A DNA stretch of 5,644 nt. It comes from Quisquiliibacterium sp. Lineage in GTDB: Bacteria; Pseudomonadota; Gammaproteobacteria; Burkholderiales; Burkholderiaceae_E. The stretch's first letter is position 1. Every line of letters begins with the position of its first letter. The stretch spans positions 1 through 5,644 of the forward strand of contig JALRBB010000113.1 of the NCBI GenBank assembly GCA_023257915.1, read 5' to 3'. The notes below the pieces were generated by a model. That model had not been told where the DNA came from, searched no databases, and saw only the letters and a program-made list of their open reading frames with translations. The position numbers were made by a program, and so were the translations under genes. Positions 1 to 5,644 of this stretch are shown here, piece after piece.

Positions 1-321
1 CCAGGAAGCCACCCGCGCCAGCGTCGGAATACCCTCTCCAGCAAACGCAGGCGAATGCCAACGCCCCGCATCGAGGCGGGCAAGCTCTGAATACCCGATG
101 CCGGCCACACGACCGCTGCCATTCGTGGTTCGATCGAGAACCGGATCATGCATAAGCACCAACACTCCGTCGCCGCTGAGCTTGACGTCGAATTCGAACA
201 TCCGATAGCCGAACTGTGCGCCATGGCGCAGGGCCGCCAGCGTGTTCTCCGGCGCCAGCTTGCCCGCGCCACGGTGCGCAACCCAGCCTGGATACGGCCA
301 GTGATCGAAATCGACGCTCAC
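1..321 (-). CDS. ugpQ: Glycerophosphodiester phosphodiesterase UgpQ, N-terminal part (cut by window edge)
   Basis: Hydrolyses glycerophosphodiesters to sn-glycerol-3-phosphate plus an alcohol in the cytoplasm, completing the work of the Ugp importer encoded just upstream. The minus strand is open for 107 codons from a GTG at 321 to the window edge. The translation carries the GDPD N-terminal signature: HRG at residues 16-18, APENT at 23-27, FEFDVKLS at 42-49, [12 protein letters not shown] at 57-68 and IPTL at 98-101. By family knowledge H16 and H58 are the catalytic histidines, and E25, E43 and D45 bind the metal. The GTG overlaps the ugpC stop codon by 4 bp (GTGA). I see no Shine-Dalgarno before it, so translation is probably coupled to ugpC. 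E. coli UgpQ is about 247 residues, so over half the protein lies outside the window. Assignment as UgpQ rather than another GDPD rests on operon position and the absence of a signal peptide. Confidence 0.93.
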   Translation of the reverse strand, partial: MSVDFDHWPYPGWVAHRGAGKLAPENTLAALRHGAQFGYRMFEFDVKLSGDGVLVLMHDPVLDRTTNGSGRVAGIGYSELARLDAGRWHSPAFAGEGIPTLARVASW

Positions 322-1379
322 GAGGCGACGCGCTTGCCGGTGTCAGCGTCGAACCAGTGCAGATGCTCGGGGCGTTCCTTCAGGGTCAGACGATCGCCCG
401 GCCTGGGTGCCGGCCGCGTCGCATCGATACGCAAGGTGAACGACTCGCCGCACAATCGGCCATAGACCAGTCGCTCTGCGCCCAGCATCTCGACGACTTC
501 AACCTGCAAGCGCCATCCAGAGGGGTCCTCGCCGACAATATCGGCATGCTCGGGCCGCATGCCGAGCGTCAGCGGCCCCTGCCTAGGGGCAGCAACCGGA
601 AGCGTGACCGACCCATCACCGAAATCGAAGCGGTTACCGTTGACCACGCCATTGACCAGGTTCATCGGCGGCGAGCCAATGAAACTCGCCACGAAGGTGG
701 TGGCCGGCTCCAGGTAGACCTGCTCAGGGGTGCCCACCTGCTCGACGACGCCAGCATTCATGACGATCATGCGTTGGGCGAGCGTCATCGCCTCAACCTG
801 GTCGTGGGTGACAAACAGCGACGTGGTGCCGAGATCGGCATGCAGTTTCTGGATCTCGAGTCGGGTCTGCGCACGCAATTTCGCATCTAGGTTGGACAAC
901 GGCTCGTCGAACAGATAGACCTTGGGCATGCGTACGATCGCACGCCCCATCGCCACCCGCTGGCGTTGACCGCCCGAAAGCTGGCGTGGCTTGCGCTTCA
1001 GGTAGTCGGACAACTCCAGGATGCGCGCAGCCTTTTGCACCCGCTGCTCGATCTCGTCGCGCGGAACCTTTGCGATCTTCAGCCCGTACGCCATGTTCTC
1101 GTAGACCGACATGTGCGGATAGAGCGCGTAGTTCTGAAACACCATCGCGATATCGCGCTGCGCCGGCTCGATGCGGTTGACCACACGCTCGCCAATGGCG
1201 ATCTCGCCACTGGTGATCTCCTCGAGCCCTGCCACCATGCGCAGCAAGGTGCTCTTGCCGCATCCGGACGGACCGACGATGACGATGAATTCGCCATCGG
1301 CGATCTCGACGTTCACGCCGTGGATGACTTCCAGATCGCCGTATGTCTTGCGAACCTGCCTAAATGAAACGCTAGCCAT
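318..1379 (-). CDS. ugpC: sn-Glycerol-3-phosphate ABC transporter ATP-binding protein UgpC
   Basis: The ATPase subunit (353 aa) of the Ugp importer. It should dimerise on the cytoplasmic face of UgpA/UgpE and couple ATP hydrolysis to uptake. All ABC motifs are intact: Walker [10 protein letters not shown] at residues 36-44, Q-loop Q82, signature LSGGQ at 134-138, Walker B and catalytic glutamate in LFDEP (156-160, E159), D-loop SNLD at 162-165 and switch histidine H192. Residues from about 236 onward match the C-terminal TOBE/regulatory domain of the MalK/UgpC group, including GMRPEH at 273-278. Length is normal for the family. The gene starts 7 bp after the ugpE stop, and the only ribosome-binding hint is an AGG close to the ATG. 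Its stop overlaps ugpQ by 4 bp. MalK-type sugar ATPases are very similar, so UgpC is chosen mainly from the neighbours. Confidence 0.97.
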   Translation of the reverse strand: MASVSFRQVRKTYGDLEVIHGVNVEIADGEFIVIVGPSGCGKSTLLRMVAGLEEITSGEIAIGERVVNRIEPAQRDIAMVFQNYALYPHMSVYENMAYGLKIAKVPRDEIEQRVQKAARILELSDYLKRKPRQLSGGQRQRVAMGRAIVRMPKVYLFDEPLSNLDAKLRAQTRLEIQKLHADLGTTSLFVTHDQVEAMTLAQRMIVMNAGVVEQVGTPEQVYLEPATTFVASFIGSPPMNLVNGVVNGNRFDFGDGSVTLPVAAPRQGPLTLGMRPEHADIVGEDPSGWRLQVEVVEMLGAERLVYGRLCGESFTLRIDATRPAPRPGDRLTLKERPEHLHWFDADTGKRVAS

Positions 1380-1386
1380 TACCTGC

Positions 1387-2235
1387 CTATTTCTCTGTTT
1401 CGACCAGACCCTTGACGAACCACTTCTGCATCAACACCACCACCAGCGCCGGCGGAAGCATCGCCAAGATGGCAGTCGCCATCACAAGTTGCCATTCAGT
1501 AGCTGCATCGCCGCCGACCATCATCCGCTTGATGCCGATCACGGTCGTGTACATCGATTCCTCGCTGGTGACCAGCAGCGGCCACAAATACTGGTTCCAG
1601 CCATAGATGAACTGGATCACGAATAGCGCCGCCATCGAGGTCTTTGAAAGCGGCAGCACGATATCGCGAAAAAATCGCATCGGTCCGGCACCATCTACCC
1701 GCGCCGCCTCGGCGAGTTCGTCGGGAATCGTCATGAAGAACTGCCGGAACAGAAAGGTTGCGGTGGCTGAGGCGATCAAGGGCACGGTCAGACCGGTGTA
1801 GGTGTTCAGCAACCCCAGATCCGCGATCACCTTGAATGTCGGAATGATGCGCACCTCGACCGGAAGCATCAGGGTGACAAAGATCCTCCAGAAAAAAAAC
1901 ATCCGCAGCGGAAACCGGAAGTACACGATCGCGAACGCGGACACGATCGAAATCGTGATCTTGCCCAGCGGAATGACCAACGCCATCATCAAGCTATTGA
2001 TCAGCATCTGAGCGACCGCTGCCTTAGAGCCCTTGGTCGATCCTGCCGTCAGCACCTGGCTGTAGTTTTCCAGGAACTGATCTCCGGGCCAAAGCGGCAT
2101 CGGCGTGCGCATCACGGTTTCCAGCGTGTGCGTGGACGCAATAAACGCCACATACAACGGCAAGGCGATCAGCGCGACGCCTGCGATCAGCACCGCATGC
2201 GAGAACACGTTCAGCAGGGGGCGATTCTCGACCAT
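1387..2235 (-). CDS. ugpE: sn-Glycerol-3-phosphate ABC transporter permease UgpE
   Basis: Second inner-membrane permease (282 aa) of the Ugp importer, of the MalG-like family; E. coli UgpE has nearly the same length. Hydrophobic segments by eye lie at about residues 12-33, 78-105, 112-132, 148-168, 198-220 and 249-269, consistent with six membrane spans. The conserved cytoplasmic EAA loop that docks onto the ATPase starts at E176 ([10 protein letters not shown]) and runs to about residue 195. The ATG overlaps the ugpA TGA by one base (TGATG). A good Shine-Dalgarno, AAGGTG at 2244-2249, lies inside the end of ugpA with 8 bases before the ATG, so the start is well supported and coupled translation is likely. 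ugpC follows after 7 bp. Confidence 0.96.
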   Translation of the reverse strand: MVENRPLLNVFSHAVLIAGVALIALPLYVAFIASTHTLETVMRTPMPLWPGDQFLENYSQVLTAGSTKGSKAAVAQMLINSLMMALVIPLGKITISIVSAFAIVYFRFPLRMFFFWRIFVTLMLPVEVRIIPTFKVIADLGLLNTYTGLTVPLIASATATFLFRQFFMTIPDELAEAARVDGAGPMRFFRDIVLPLSKTSMAALFVIQFIYGWNQYLWPLLVTSEESMYTTVIGIKRMMVGGDAATEWQLVMATAILAMLPPALVVVLMQKWFVKGLVETEK

Positions 2236-3116
2236 CAGTACTGCACCTTGCGCTCGATGTAACGGAACTGGACGACGGTCAGCGCAATGACGATCAGCAT
2301 CAGCACCACCGATTGCGCCGACGACCCACCGAGATCGGCCGCTTTCACGCCGTCGTGATAAACCTTGTAGACCAGCACCTGCGTAGCCTGCGCCGGACCG
2401 CCTTGCGTGGTCGCGTCGATCACGCCGAAGGTGTCAAAAAAGGCGTACACCACATTGACCACCAGCAAAAAGAAGGTGGTCGGTGACAGCAGCGGGAACA
2501 CGATCGTCCAGAACCGGCGCGACGGTCCAGCCCCGTCGATCGCCGCGGCCTCGATCAATGAGCGCGGAATCGATTGCAGGCCGGCCAAAAAGAACAGGAA
2601 GTTGTAGCTGATTTGCTTCCAGATCGAGGCAATTACCACCAGCAGCATCGCCTGATCCCCGTGCACCACCCAGTTCCAATCGACACCGAACCCCTTGAGC
2701 ACATAGGTGATGATGCCGATTGATGGCGCGAACAGAAAGGCCCACAACACGCCGGAGACAGCCGGCGCGACCGCGTAGGGCCAGACCAGGAACGTCTTGT
2801 AGGCCAGCGAGCCGCGAATCACTCGGTCGGCCATCGTCGCCAGCAGCAGAGAGATCGCAATACCGCCAAACGCAACGAACAGACTGAACACCGCGGTGAC
2901 GCGGAAGGACTCGAGATAGTTCGGGTCAGCGAACAGGTTGGCAAAGTTGCGAAGCCCGACGAACTGGGTCTTCAGCCCGAACGCGTCCTGCAACTGGAAC
3001 GAGAACCAGACCGCCTGCGAGGCGGGCCAGAAAAAGAAGACAACCGTGATCACCAACTGCGGAGAAACCAGCAGATAGGGCAACCAGGCCGAACGAAAGA
3101 CGACGCGTTTTTCCAT
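2235..3116 (-). CDS. ugpA: sn-Glycerol-3-phosphate ABC transporter permease UgpA
   Basis: First inner-membrane permease (293 aa) of the Ugp importer, of the MalF-like binding-protein-dependent family. It pairs with UgpE to form the translocation path. Hydrophobic stretches lie at about residues 11-32, 72-94, 108-130, 155-178, 210-232 and 268-286, fitting six spans. The EAA loop begins at E189 ([10 protein letters not shown]) and ends near FPLL at 207-210. The N-terminus, with [16 protein letters not shown] at residues 6-21, closely resembles E. coli UgpA as I remember it, which supports the ATG at 3116. No in-frame start codon lies in the sequence just upstream. The bases before the ATG contain no recognisable Shine-Dalgarno. 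A 122-bp gap with a stem-loop separates it from ugpB, and ugpE overlaps its stop by one base. Confidence 0.96.
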   Translation of the reverse strand: MEKRVVFRSAWLPYLLVSPQLVITVVFFFWPASQAVWFSFQLQDAFGLKTQFVGLRNFANLFADPNYLESFRVTAVFSLFVAFGGIAISLLLATMADRVIRGSLAYKTFLVWPYAVAPAVSGVLWAFLFAPSIGIITYVLKGFGVDWNWVVHGDQAMLLVVIASIWKQISYNFLFFLAGLQSIPRSLIEAAAIDGAGPSRRFWTIVFPLLSPTTFFLLVVNVVYAFFDTFGVIDATTQGGPAQATQVLVYKVYHDGVKAADLGGSSAQSVVLMLIVIALTVVQFRYIERKVQY

Positions 3117-3170
3117 CGGACAATCAGAGAAGGGCGCGCCGTCTGAACAGCCGACTGCGCGAGATCGGCA

Positions 3171-3206
3171 GCCAGGTCGCGCGGATCAGGCGCCCCGCGA
3201 CCTGGC
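3171..3206 (-). repeat. Perfect 11-bp inverted repeat (stem-loop) between ugpB and ugpA
   Basis: GCCAGGTCGCG at 3171-3181 is the exact reverse complement of CGCGACCTGGC at 3196-3206, with a 14-base loop. In the operon transcript this gives a strong GC-rich hairpin about 33 bases after the ugpB stop and 55 bases before the ugpA start. No U-run follows on the minus strand, so it is not a classical intrinsic terminator. By analogy with other binding-protein operons, it may protect the ugpB message from 3' exonucleases or partly attenuate transcription into ugpA. The inverted repeat is seen directly; the role is inferred. Confidence 0.6.
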
Positions 3207-3210
3207 CGGA

Positions 3211-3224
3211 CCCGGAGACCCGGG
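3211..3224 (-). repeat. Small GC hairpin next to the ugpB-ugpA stem-loop
   Basis: CCCGG at 3211-3215 pairs with CCGGG at 3220-3224 around a 4-base loop. On the ugpB transcript it forms just before the larger 11-bp hairpin, so the ugpB 3' end would carry two stems in tandem. It is short enough to occur by chance in GC-rich DNA. Confidence 0.3.
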
Positions 3225-3238
3225 CCCGCCGTGCCTGC

Positions 3239-4549
3239 TTACTTATTGGCTGCCTCGAACTGACGCAGGATCTGGTTGCCGCGCTTGACCGCGTCTTCCA
3301 TGGCGAGCTTGGCGTCCTTCTTGCCTGAGAACACCGCCTCCATCTCTTCCTCGATCACGGTACGCCCCTGCACAAAGTTGCCGAAGCGCAGACCCTTGGA
3401 GTTCTCGGTCGGTGCCTTGTTGGTCAGCTGATCGATCGCAGTGTCACGTCCCGGATTTTTTTCATAAAACCCCGACTTCTTGGTCATGTCGTACGCGGCC
3501 TGCGTGATCGGAACATATCCGGTACCGGTATGCCAGTCCATCTGGATCTCGGACTGCGACAAAAAGCCCATGAACTTGGCCACGCCTTTGTACTCAGCCG
3601 CTTTCTTGCCACCCATCACCCACAGGGAAGCTCCGCCGATGATCGAGTTTTGCGGCGCGCCCTTCACGTCGTCATGGTAGGGCAGGAAATTCGCCGACCA
3701 ATTGACTTTGCCGGCCTTGACGATGCCGCCGATCGCGCTCGAGCTGCCGGTGAACATCGCACATTCACCACCGGAAAATTTCGCATCGCCCTGGCTGGTG
3801 CGTCCGGCATAGACAAACTGTCCCGCTTTGGCCATGTCGGCCAGCATCGCGATGTGCCGAACATGCAATGGCGAATTAATGCTGAACTGGGTGTCCATGC
3901 CGGCCATCCCATTTTGCTTGGTACCGATCGGCACGTTATGCCAGGCACTGAAGTTTTCGATATGAACCCAGGACGGCCAGCTGGTGGTGTAGGCACACGC
4001 ATGGCCGGAGGCCTTGAGCTTGTCGGCGGCAGCTCGCACTTCCTTCCAGGTCCGCGGCGGCTTGTTCGGATCGAGCCCGGCCTTCTGGAACGCATCCTTG
4101 TTGATGTAGAACATCGCGGTCGAGCTGTTAAACGGCAGTGACAACATGTCGCCGTTGGCATCGGTGTAGTAGCCGGTGACGGTCGGCAGATACGCCTTCG
4201 CATCGAACTTCTCGCCGGAATCCTTCATCACCTTGGCCACCGGCACGATCGCACCCTTGGCGGCCATCATCGTCGCAGTGCCAACCTCAAACACCTGCAG
4301 GATGTGCGGCGAACTGCCAGCGCGGAATGCCGCAATTGCTGCAGTCATCGACTCCGGGTACGAACCCTTGTAGATGGGAACGACCTTGAAGTCTTTTTGC
4401 GAGGCGTTGAACTTGTCGGCGAGACCATTCAGACGCTCACCGAGCGCACCGCCCATCGAGTGCCACCACTGGATTTCAGTGGCAGCCAGGGAAGAGGTCG
4501 AAAACGTGCACGCAATGGCGAGCGCACAAGCTGCAGGAACCAGTTTCAC
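3239..4549 (-). CDS. ugpB: sn-Glycerol-3-phosphate periplasmic binding protein UgpB
   Basis: Periplasmic receptor (436 aa from the GTG; E. coli UgpB is 438) that delivers sn-glycerol-3-phosphate, and by family knowledge also glycerophosphocholine, to UgpA/UgpE. Residues 1-22 are a classic signal peptide: K2, a hydrophobic core, and a likely cleavage after SLA at 20-22. There is no lipobox cysteine. Strong UgpB-specific stretches include FEVGTATMMA at 87-96, LPFNSST at 138-144, ENFSAWHN at 198-205, IIGGASLWVM at 303-312 and GFYEKNPG at 360-367. From memory, ligand-contact residues of E. coli UgpB correspond here to Y64, E88, S143, S269, G306, Y345 and R396, all present. The GTG at 4549 is chosen over an in-frame TTG at 4573 because it has AGGAG 6 bases upstream and gives a clean signal peptide. 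It is the first gene of the operon. Confidence 0.96.
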   Translation of the reverse strand: MKLVPAACALAIACTFSTSSLAATEIQWWHSMGGALGERLNGLADKFNASQKDFKVVPIYKGSYPESMTAAIAAFRAGSSPHILQVFEVGTATMMAAKGAIVPVAKVMKDSGEKFDAKAYLPTVTGYYTDANGDMLSLPFNSSTAMFYINKDAFQKAGLDPNKPPRTWKEVRAAADKLKASGHACAYTTSWPSWVHIENFSAWHNVPIGTKQNGMAGMDTQFSINSPLHVRHIAMLADMAKAGQFVYAGRTSQGDAKFSGGECAMFTGSSSAIGGIVKAGKVNWSANFLPYHDDVKGAPQNSIIGGASLWVMGGKKAAEYKGVAKFMGFLSQSEIQMDWHTGTGYVPITQAAYDMTKKSGFYEKNPGRDTAIDQLTNKAPTENSKGLRFGNFVQGRTVIEEEMEAVFSGKKDAKLAMEDAVKRGNQILRQFEAANK

Positions 4550-4555
4550 GGGAGT

Positions 4556-4560
4556 CTCCT
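4556..4560 (-). promoter_or_regulatory. Shine-Dalgarno of ugpB (decides the GTG start)
   Basis: AGGAG on the minus strand lies 6 bases before the GTG at 4549. The in-frame TTG at 4573 lies upstream of this site, so translation from that TTG would run through it. This favours the GTG. Confidence 0.85.
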
Positions 4561-4604
4561 TCGTCGGAAGCAATCTTCGACGGACGCAATCTTGATTTAT
4601 TGAG

Positions 4605-4622
4605 ATGACATCAACATGACCA
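4605..4622 (-). promoter_or_regulatory. Candidate PHO box (PhoB binding site) upstream of ugpB
   Basis: On the minus strand the site reads TGGTCAT GTTG ATGTCAT. Against the PhoB direct-repeat pattern CTGTCAT-N4-CTGTCAT this is 5/7 plus 6/7 matches with the correct 11-bp period. A further TCAT lies 12 bases upstream of the first half-site's TCAT. The box ends 55 bp before the ugpB GTG, leaving room for a -10 near 4589-4595, though only a poor match (CAAGAT) is present. PhoB control of ugp under phosphate starvation is established in E. coli; here it is inferred. Confidence 0.6.
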
Positions 4623-4635
4623 GCATGATGAAGTG

Positions 4636-4648
4636 TGTAAACTTTACA
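4636..4648. promoter_or_regulatory. 13-bp perfect palindrome, possible operator
   Basis: TGTAAA C TTTACA is a perfect inverted repeat with a single central base. It lies 88 bp upstream of the ugpB start, 14 bp upstream of the PHO-like box, and covers the -10 of the candidate promoter at 4641-4670. The half-sites look like those of TyrR boxes, but the spacer is 1 base rather than 6, so I do not assign a regulator. Confidence 0.45.
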
Positions 4649-4670
4649 ACAACATTTGTCATATTTTCAA
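4641..4670 (-). promoter_or_regulatory. Possible sigma70-type promoter for ugpB
   Basis: On the minus strand, TTGAAA (4670-4665) and TAAAGT (4646-4641) are separated by 18 bases in an AT-rich stretch. The matches to the -35 and -10 consensus are 4/6 and 4/6. Transcription would start near 4634, just upstream of the PHO-like box, so this would be a separate start from the phosphate-regulated one. The evidence is positional and weak. Confidence 0.3.
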
Positions 4671-4738
4671 CAAATTCGGGGCGCCCGGATAGACGCGACG
4701 CCCCCTCATACGGGCAAAAAACTCGCCCCGGTCCGCAT

Positions 4739-4782
4739 CCTGCCTGACAACGCACGTTCCCCGCAATATGCGAGCAGGCAGG
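4739..4782. repeat. Interrupted 8+4-bp inverted repeat in the divergent intergenic region
   Basis: CCTGCCTG at 4739-4746 is exactly complementary to CAGGCAGG at 4775-4782. Inside, CGCA at 4751-4754 pairs with TGCG at 4769-4772, giving a stem with a small asymmetric bulge and a 14-base loop. No U-run follows on either strand and it does not lie at the end of a gene, so a terminator is unlikely. It could be a protein-binding site or an upstream remnant; function unknown. Confidence 0.45.
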
Positions 4783-4939
4783 TCATAGATCCTTGCTAGA
4801 AAGTTATCGGCAACCCCCATCCGGTCATGGCCATTTGGCTAGAGCATCAGTTATTCTCAGCGCGCAGCCTGGACCGCGAATGCGCGCGGTGTTGCCGTAT
4901 CACGGTCCTTTGCCATCGAACCAAGACTGTCGTTCAACT

Positions 4940-4944
4940 AGGAG
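4940..4944 (+). promoter_or_regulatory. Shine-Dalgarno of the AapJ-like gene
   Basis: AGGAG lies 8 bases before the ATG at 4953, supporting that start. It begins the nonamer AGGAGACTC, which also occurs at the ugpB ribosome-binding site on the other strand. Confidence 0.85.
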
Positions 4945-4952
4945 ACTCTCTC

Positions 4953-5644
4953 ATGCGGACTCGTCTTTATTCCCTTGCCGCCGCCTCGTTAGTAGCAGCC
5001 GGCACCCTCGCCACCCCGGCCGCCCACGCAGGCGCCACGGTCGACGCAATCAAGCAGCGTGGCCAGCTGGTGTGCGGTGTCAGTACTGGTCTAGCGGGCT
5101 TTTCGGCCGCTGATAGCCAGGGCAAATGGACTGGCCTTGATGTCGACGTGTGTCGTGCTATTGCCGCCGCGCTACTGGGCGACGGCAACAAAGTGAAATT
5201 CGTGCCGTTGACCGCTCCGCAGCGCTTTACTGCGCTTCAATCCGGTGAAGTCGACATCCTGTCGCGAAATACGACCGTCACGATGTCTCGCGACACGTCG
5301 CTGGGCCTGACCTTCACTGGCGTTACCTATTACGACGGCCAGGGCTTCATGGTTCCGGTCAAAACCAAAATCACCAGTGCCAAACAACTCAAGGGCGCGA
5401 CCGTCTGCGTACAGGCTGGCACCACCACCGAGAAAAATCTGACGGATTATTCCCGGGCGAATAATCTTGATCTGAAACCGGTGGTTTACGACAAGCTGGA
5501 AGCATCCAACGCCGGCTATTTCTCGGGTCGCTGCATTGCCTACACCACTGACGCATCCGGTCTGGCCTCCATTCGCAACAAGGAGGCTAAGGATCCCAAA
5601 GAGCATGTGATCCTGCCGGAGCTGATTTCCAAGGAGCCCCTTGG
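4953..5644 (+). CDS. aapJ: General L-amino acid ABC transporter periplasmic binding protein, AapJ/BztA-like (cut by window edge)
   Basis: Family 3 periplasmic solute-binding protein, the receptor of a general L-amino acid ABC importer. It is open for 230 codons to the window edge; AapJ proteins are about 340 residues, so the C-terminal third is missing. Residues 1-26 form a signal peptide with R2 and R4, a hydrophobic core and an AHA cleavage motif at 24-26. Diagnostic stretches are LVCGVSTGLAGFSA (39-52), GLDVDVCRAIAAAL (61-74), RFTALQSGEVDILSRNTT (91-108), TYYDGQGFMV (125-134), VQAGTTTEKNL (153-163) and LPELISKEPL (221-230). Cysteines at 41, 67, 152 and 194 fit the cysteine pattern I recall for AapJ. 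The ATG has a good ribosome-binding site. It runs divergently from ugpB. The rest of the transporter (aapQMP-like) would be expected downstream, outside the window. The exact amino acid range is unknown. Confidence 0.93.
   Translation, partial: MRTRLYSLAAASLVAAGTLATPAAHAGATVDAIKQRGQLVCGVSTGLAGFSAADSQGKWTGLDVDVCRAIAAALLGDGNKVKFVPLTAPQRFTALQSGEVDILSRNTTVTMSRDTSLGLTFTGVTYYDGQGFMVPVKTKITSAKQLKGATVCVQAGTTTEKNLTDYSRANNLDLKPVVYDKLEASNAGYFSGRCIAYTTDASGLASIRNKEAKDPKEHVILPELISKEPL

Larger units (their letters stand above)
4550..4952. other. Divergent ugpB / aapJ-like intergenic region (403 bp), no gene seen
   Basis: This region separates the start codons of two divergently transcribed binding-protein genes. 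The ugpB-proximal part is AT-rich: 55 of 80 bases in 4591-4670 are A or T, against GC-rich flanks. It holds the PHO-like box, the palindrome and the candidate promoter listed separately. The other half is GC-rich and carries the 4739-4782 inverted repeat. Near 4861-4905 are short competing hairpins, such as ACCGCG 4873-4878 with CGCGGT 4885-4890, and CCGT 4895-4898 with ACGG 4902-4905, which would lie in the leader of the plus-strand gene. The best plus-strand promoter guess is weak: TGGCCA at 4828 and TATTCT at 4852, 18 bases apart. I found no convincing small ORF with a ribosome-binding site. Confidence 0.7.

Noticed and set aside
216..890. 224-codon open frame on the plus strand
   Set aside because: It lies antisense to ugpC (and the ugpQ start) in a high-GC region. 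It has no ribosome site and no recognisable protein features, whereas the minus-strand genes have complete family motifs.
3530..4141. 203-codon open frame on the plus strand
   Set aside because: Antisense shadow of ugpB; the protein is low in recognisable motifs and rich in residues typical of reversed GC-rich coding DNA.
4656..4673. Plus-strand TTGTCAT followed by TCAACAA as a second PHO box facing the AapJ-like gene
   Set aside because: The first half-site matches well (6/7) but the second matches only 2/7 at the required 11-bp spacing.
4683..4720. GCCCG/CGGGC pairing followed by an A-run as a terminator
   Set aside because: The stem is only 5 bp with a 23-base loop, and the A-run is on the wrong side to give a U-tract for either strand at a gene end.
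4867..4890. Sigma54 promoter (GG-N10-GC) before the AapJ-like gene
   Set aside because: The GG at 4871 is followed by GC after 9 rather than 10 bases, and the flanking consensus is absent.
4793..5113. 106-codon open frame on the plus strand reaching into the AapJ-like gene
   Set aside because: Wrong frame. The frame from the ATG at 4953 has a ribosome site, a signal peptide and strong AapJ motifs; this one yields an arginine/serine-rich shadow with no good start.
5172..5606. 144-codon open frame on the minus strand
   Set aside because: Antisense to the AapJ-like gene; no ribosome site or family resemblance.

Overview
The window is ordinary, densely coded proteobacterial DNA. It is GC-rich in the genes, with one AT-rich promoter island. 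Gene order, protein sequences and base composition suggest a betaproteobacterium, probably Burkholderiales. That placement is an inference from general resemblance, not from a search.

Positions 1-4549, all on the minus strand, hold a Ugp-type ABC importer for sn-glycerol-3-phosphate and glycerophosphodiesters. The transcription order is ugpB (periplasmic binding protein), ugpA and ugpE (inner-membrane permeases), ugpC (ATPase) and ugpQ (glycerophosphodiester phosphodiesterase, cut by the left edge). This is the same order as the E. coli ugpBAECQ operon. UgpB captures the substrate in the periplasm, UgpA/UgpE form the channel, a UgpC dimer powers transport, and UgpQ hydrolyses imported diesters to glycerol-3-phosphate and an alcohol. 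From ugpA to ugpQ the genes are nearly contiguous, with a 1-bp overlap, a 7-bp gap and a 4-bp overlap. The one real gap is 122 bp between ugpB and ugpA. It contains a perfect 11-bp inverted repeat, a plausible device for making more UgpB than membrane components.

Positions 4550-4952 are a 403-bp divergent intergenic region. Its ugpB side is AT-rich and carries an 18-bp PHO-box-like element on the minus strand, a 13-bp palindrome and a possible second promoter. Its other side carries an interrupted 8+4-bp inverted repeat of unknown role. I see no gene in it.

Positions 4953-5644, on the plus strand, hold the first 230 residues of a family 3 periplasmic binding protein of the AapJ/BztA type for general L-amino acid uptake. 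The right edge cuts it. The two transport systems face away from each other and probably have separate regulation.

I found no mobile element, CRISPR array, RNA gene or unrecognised protein. The noteworthy items are regulatory: the PHO-like box, the palindrome, the intercistronic hairpin and some start-codon details.
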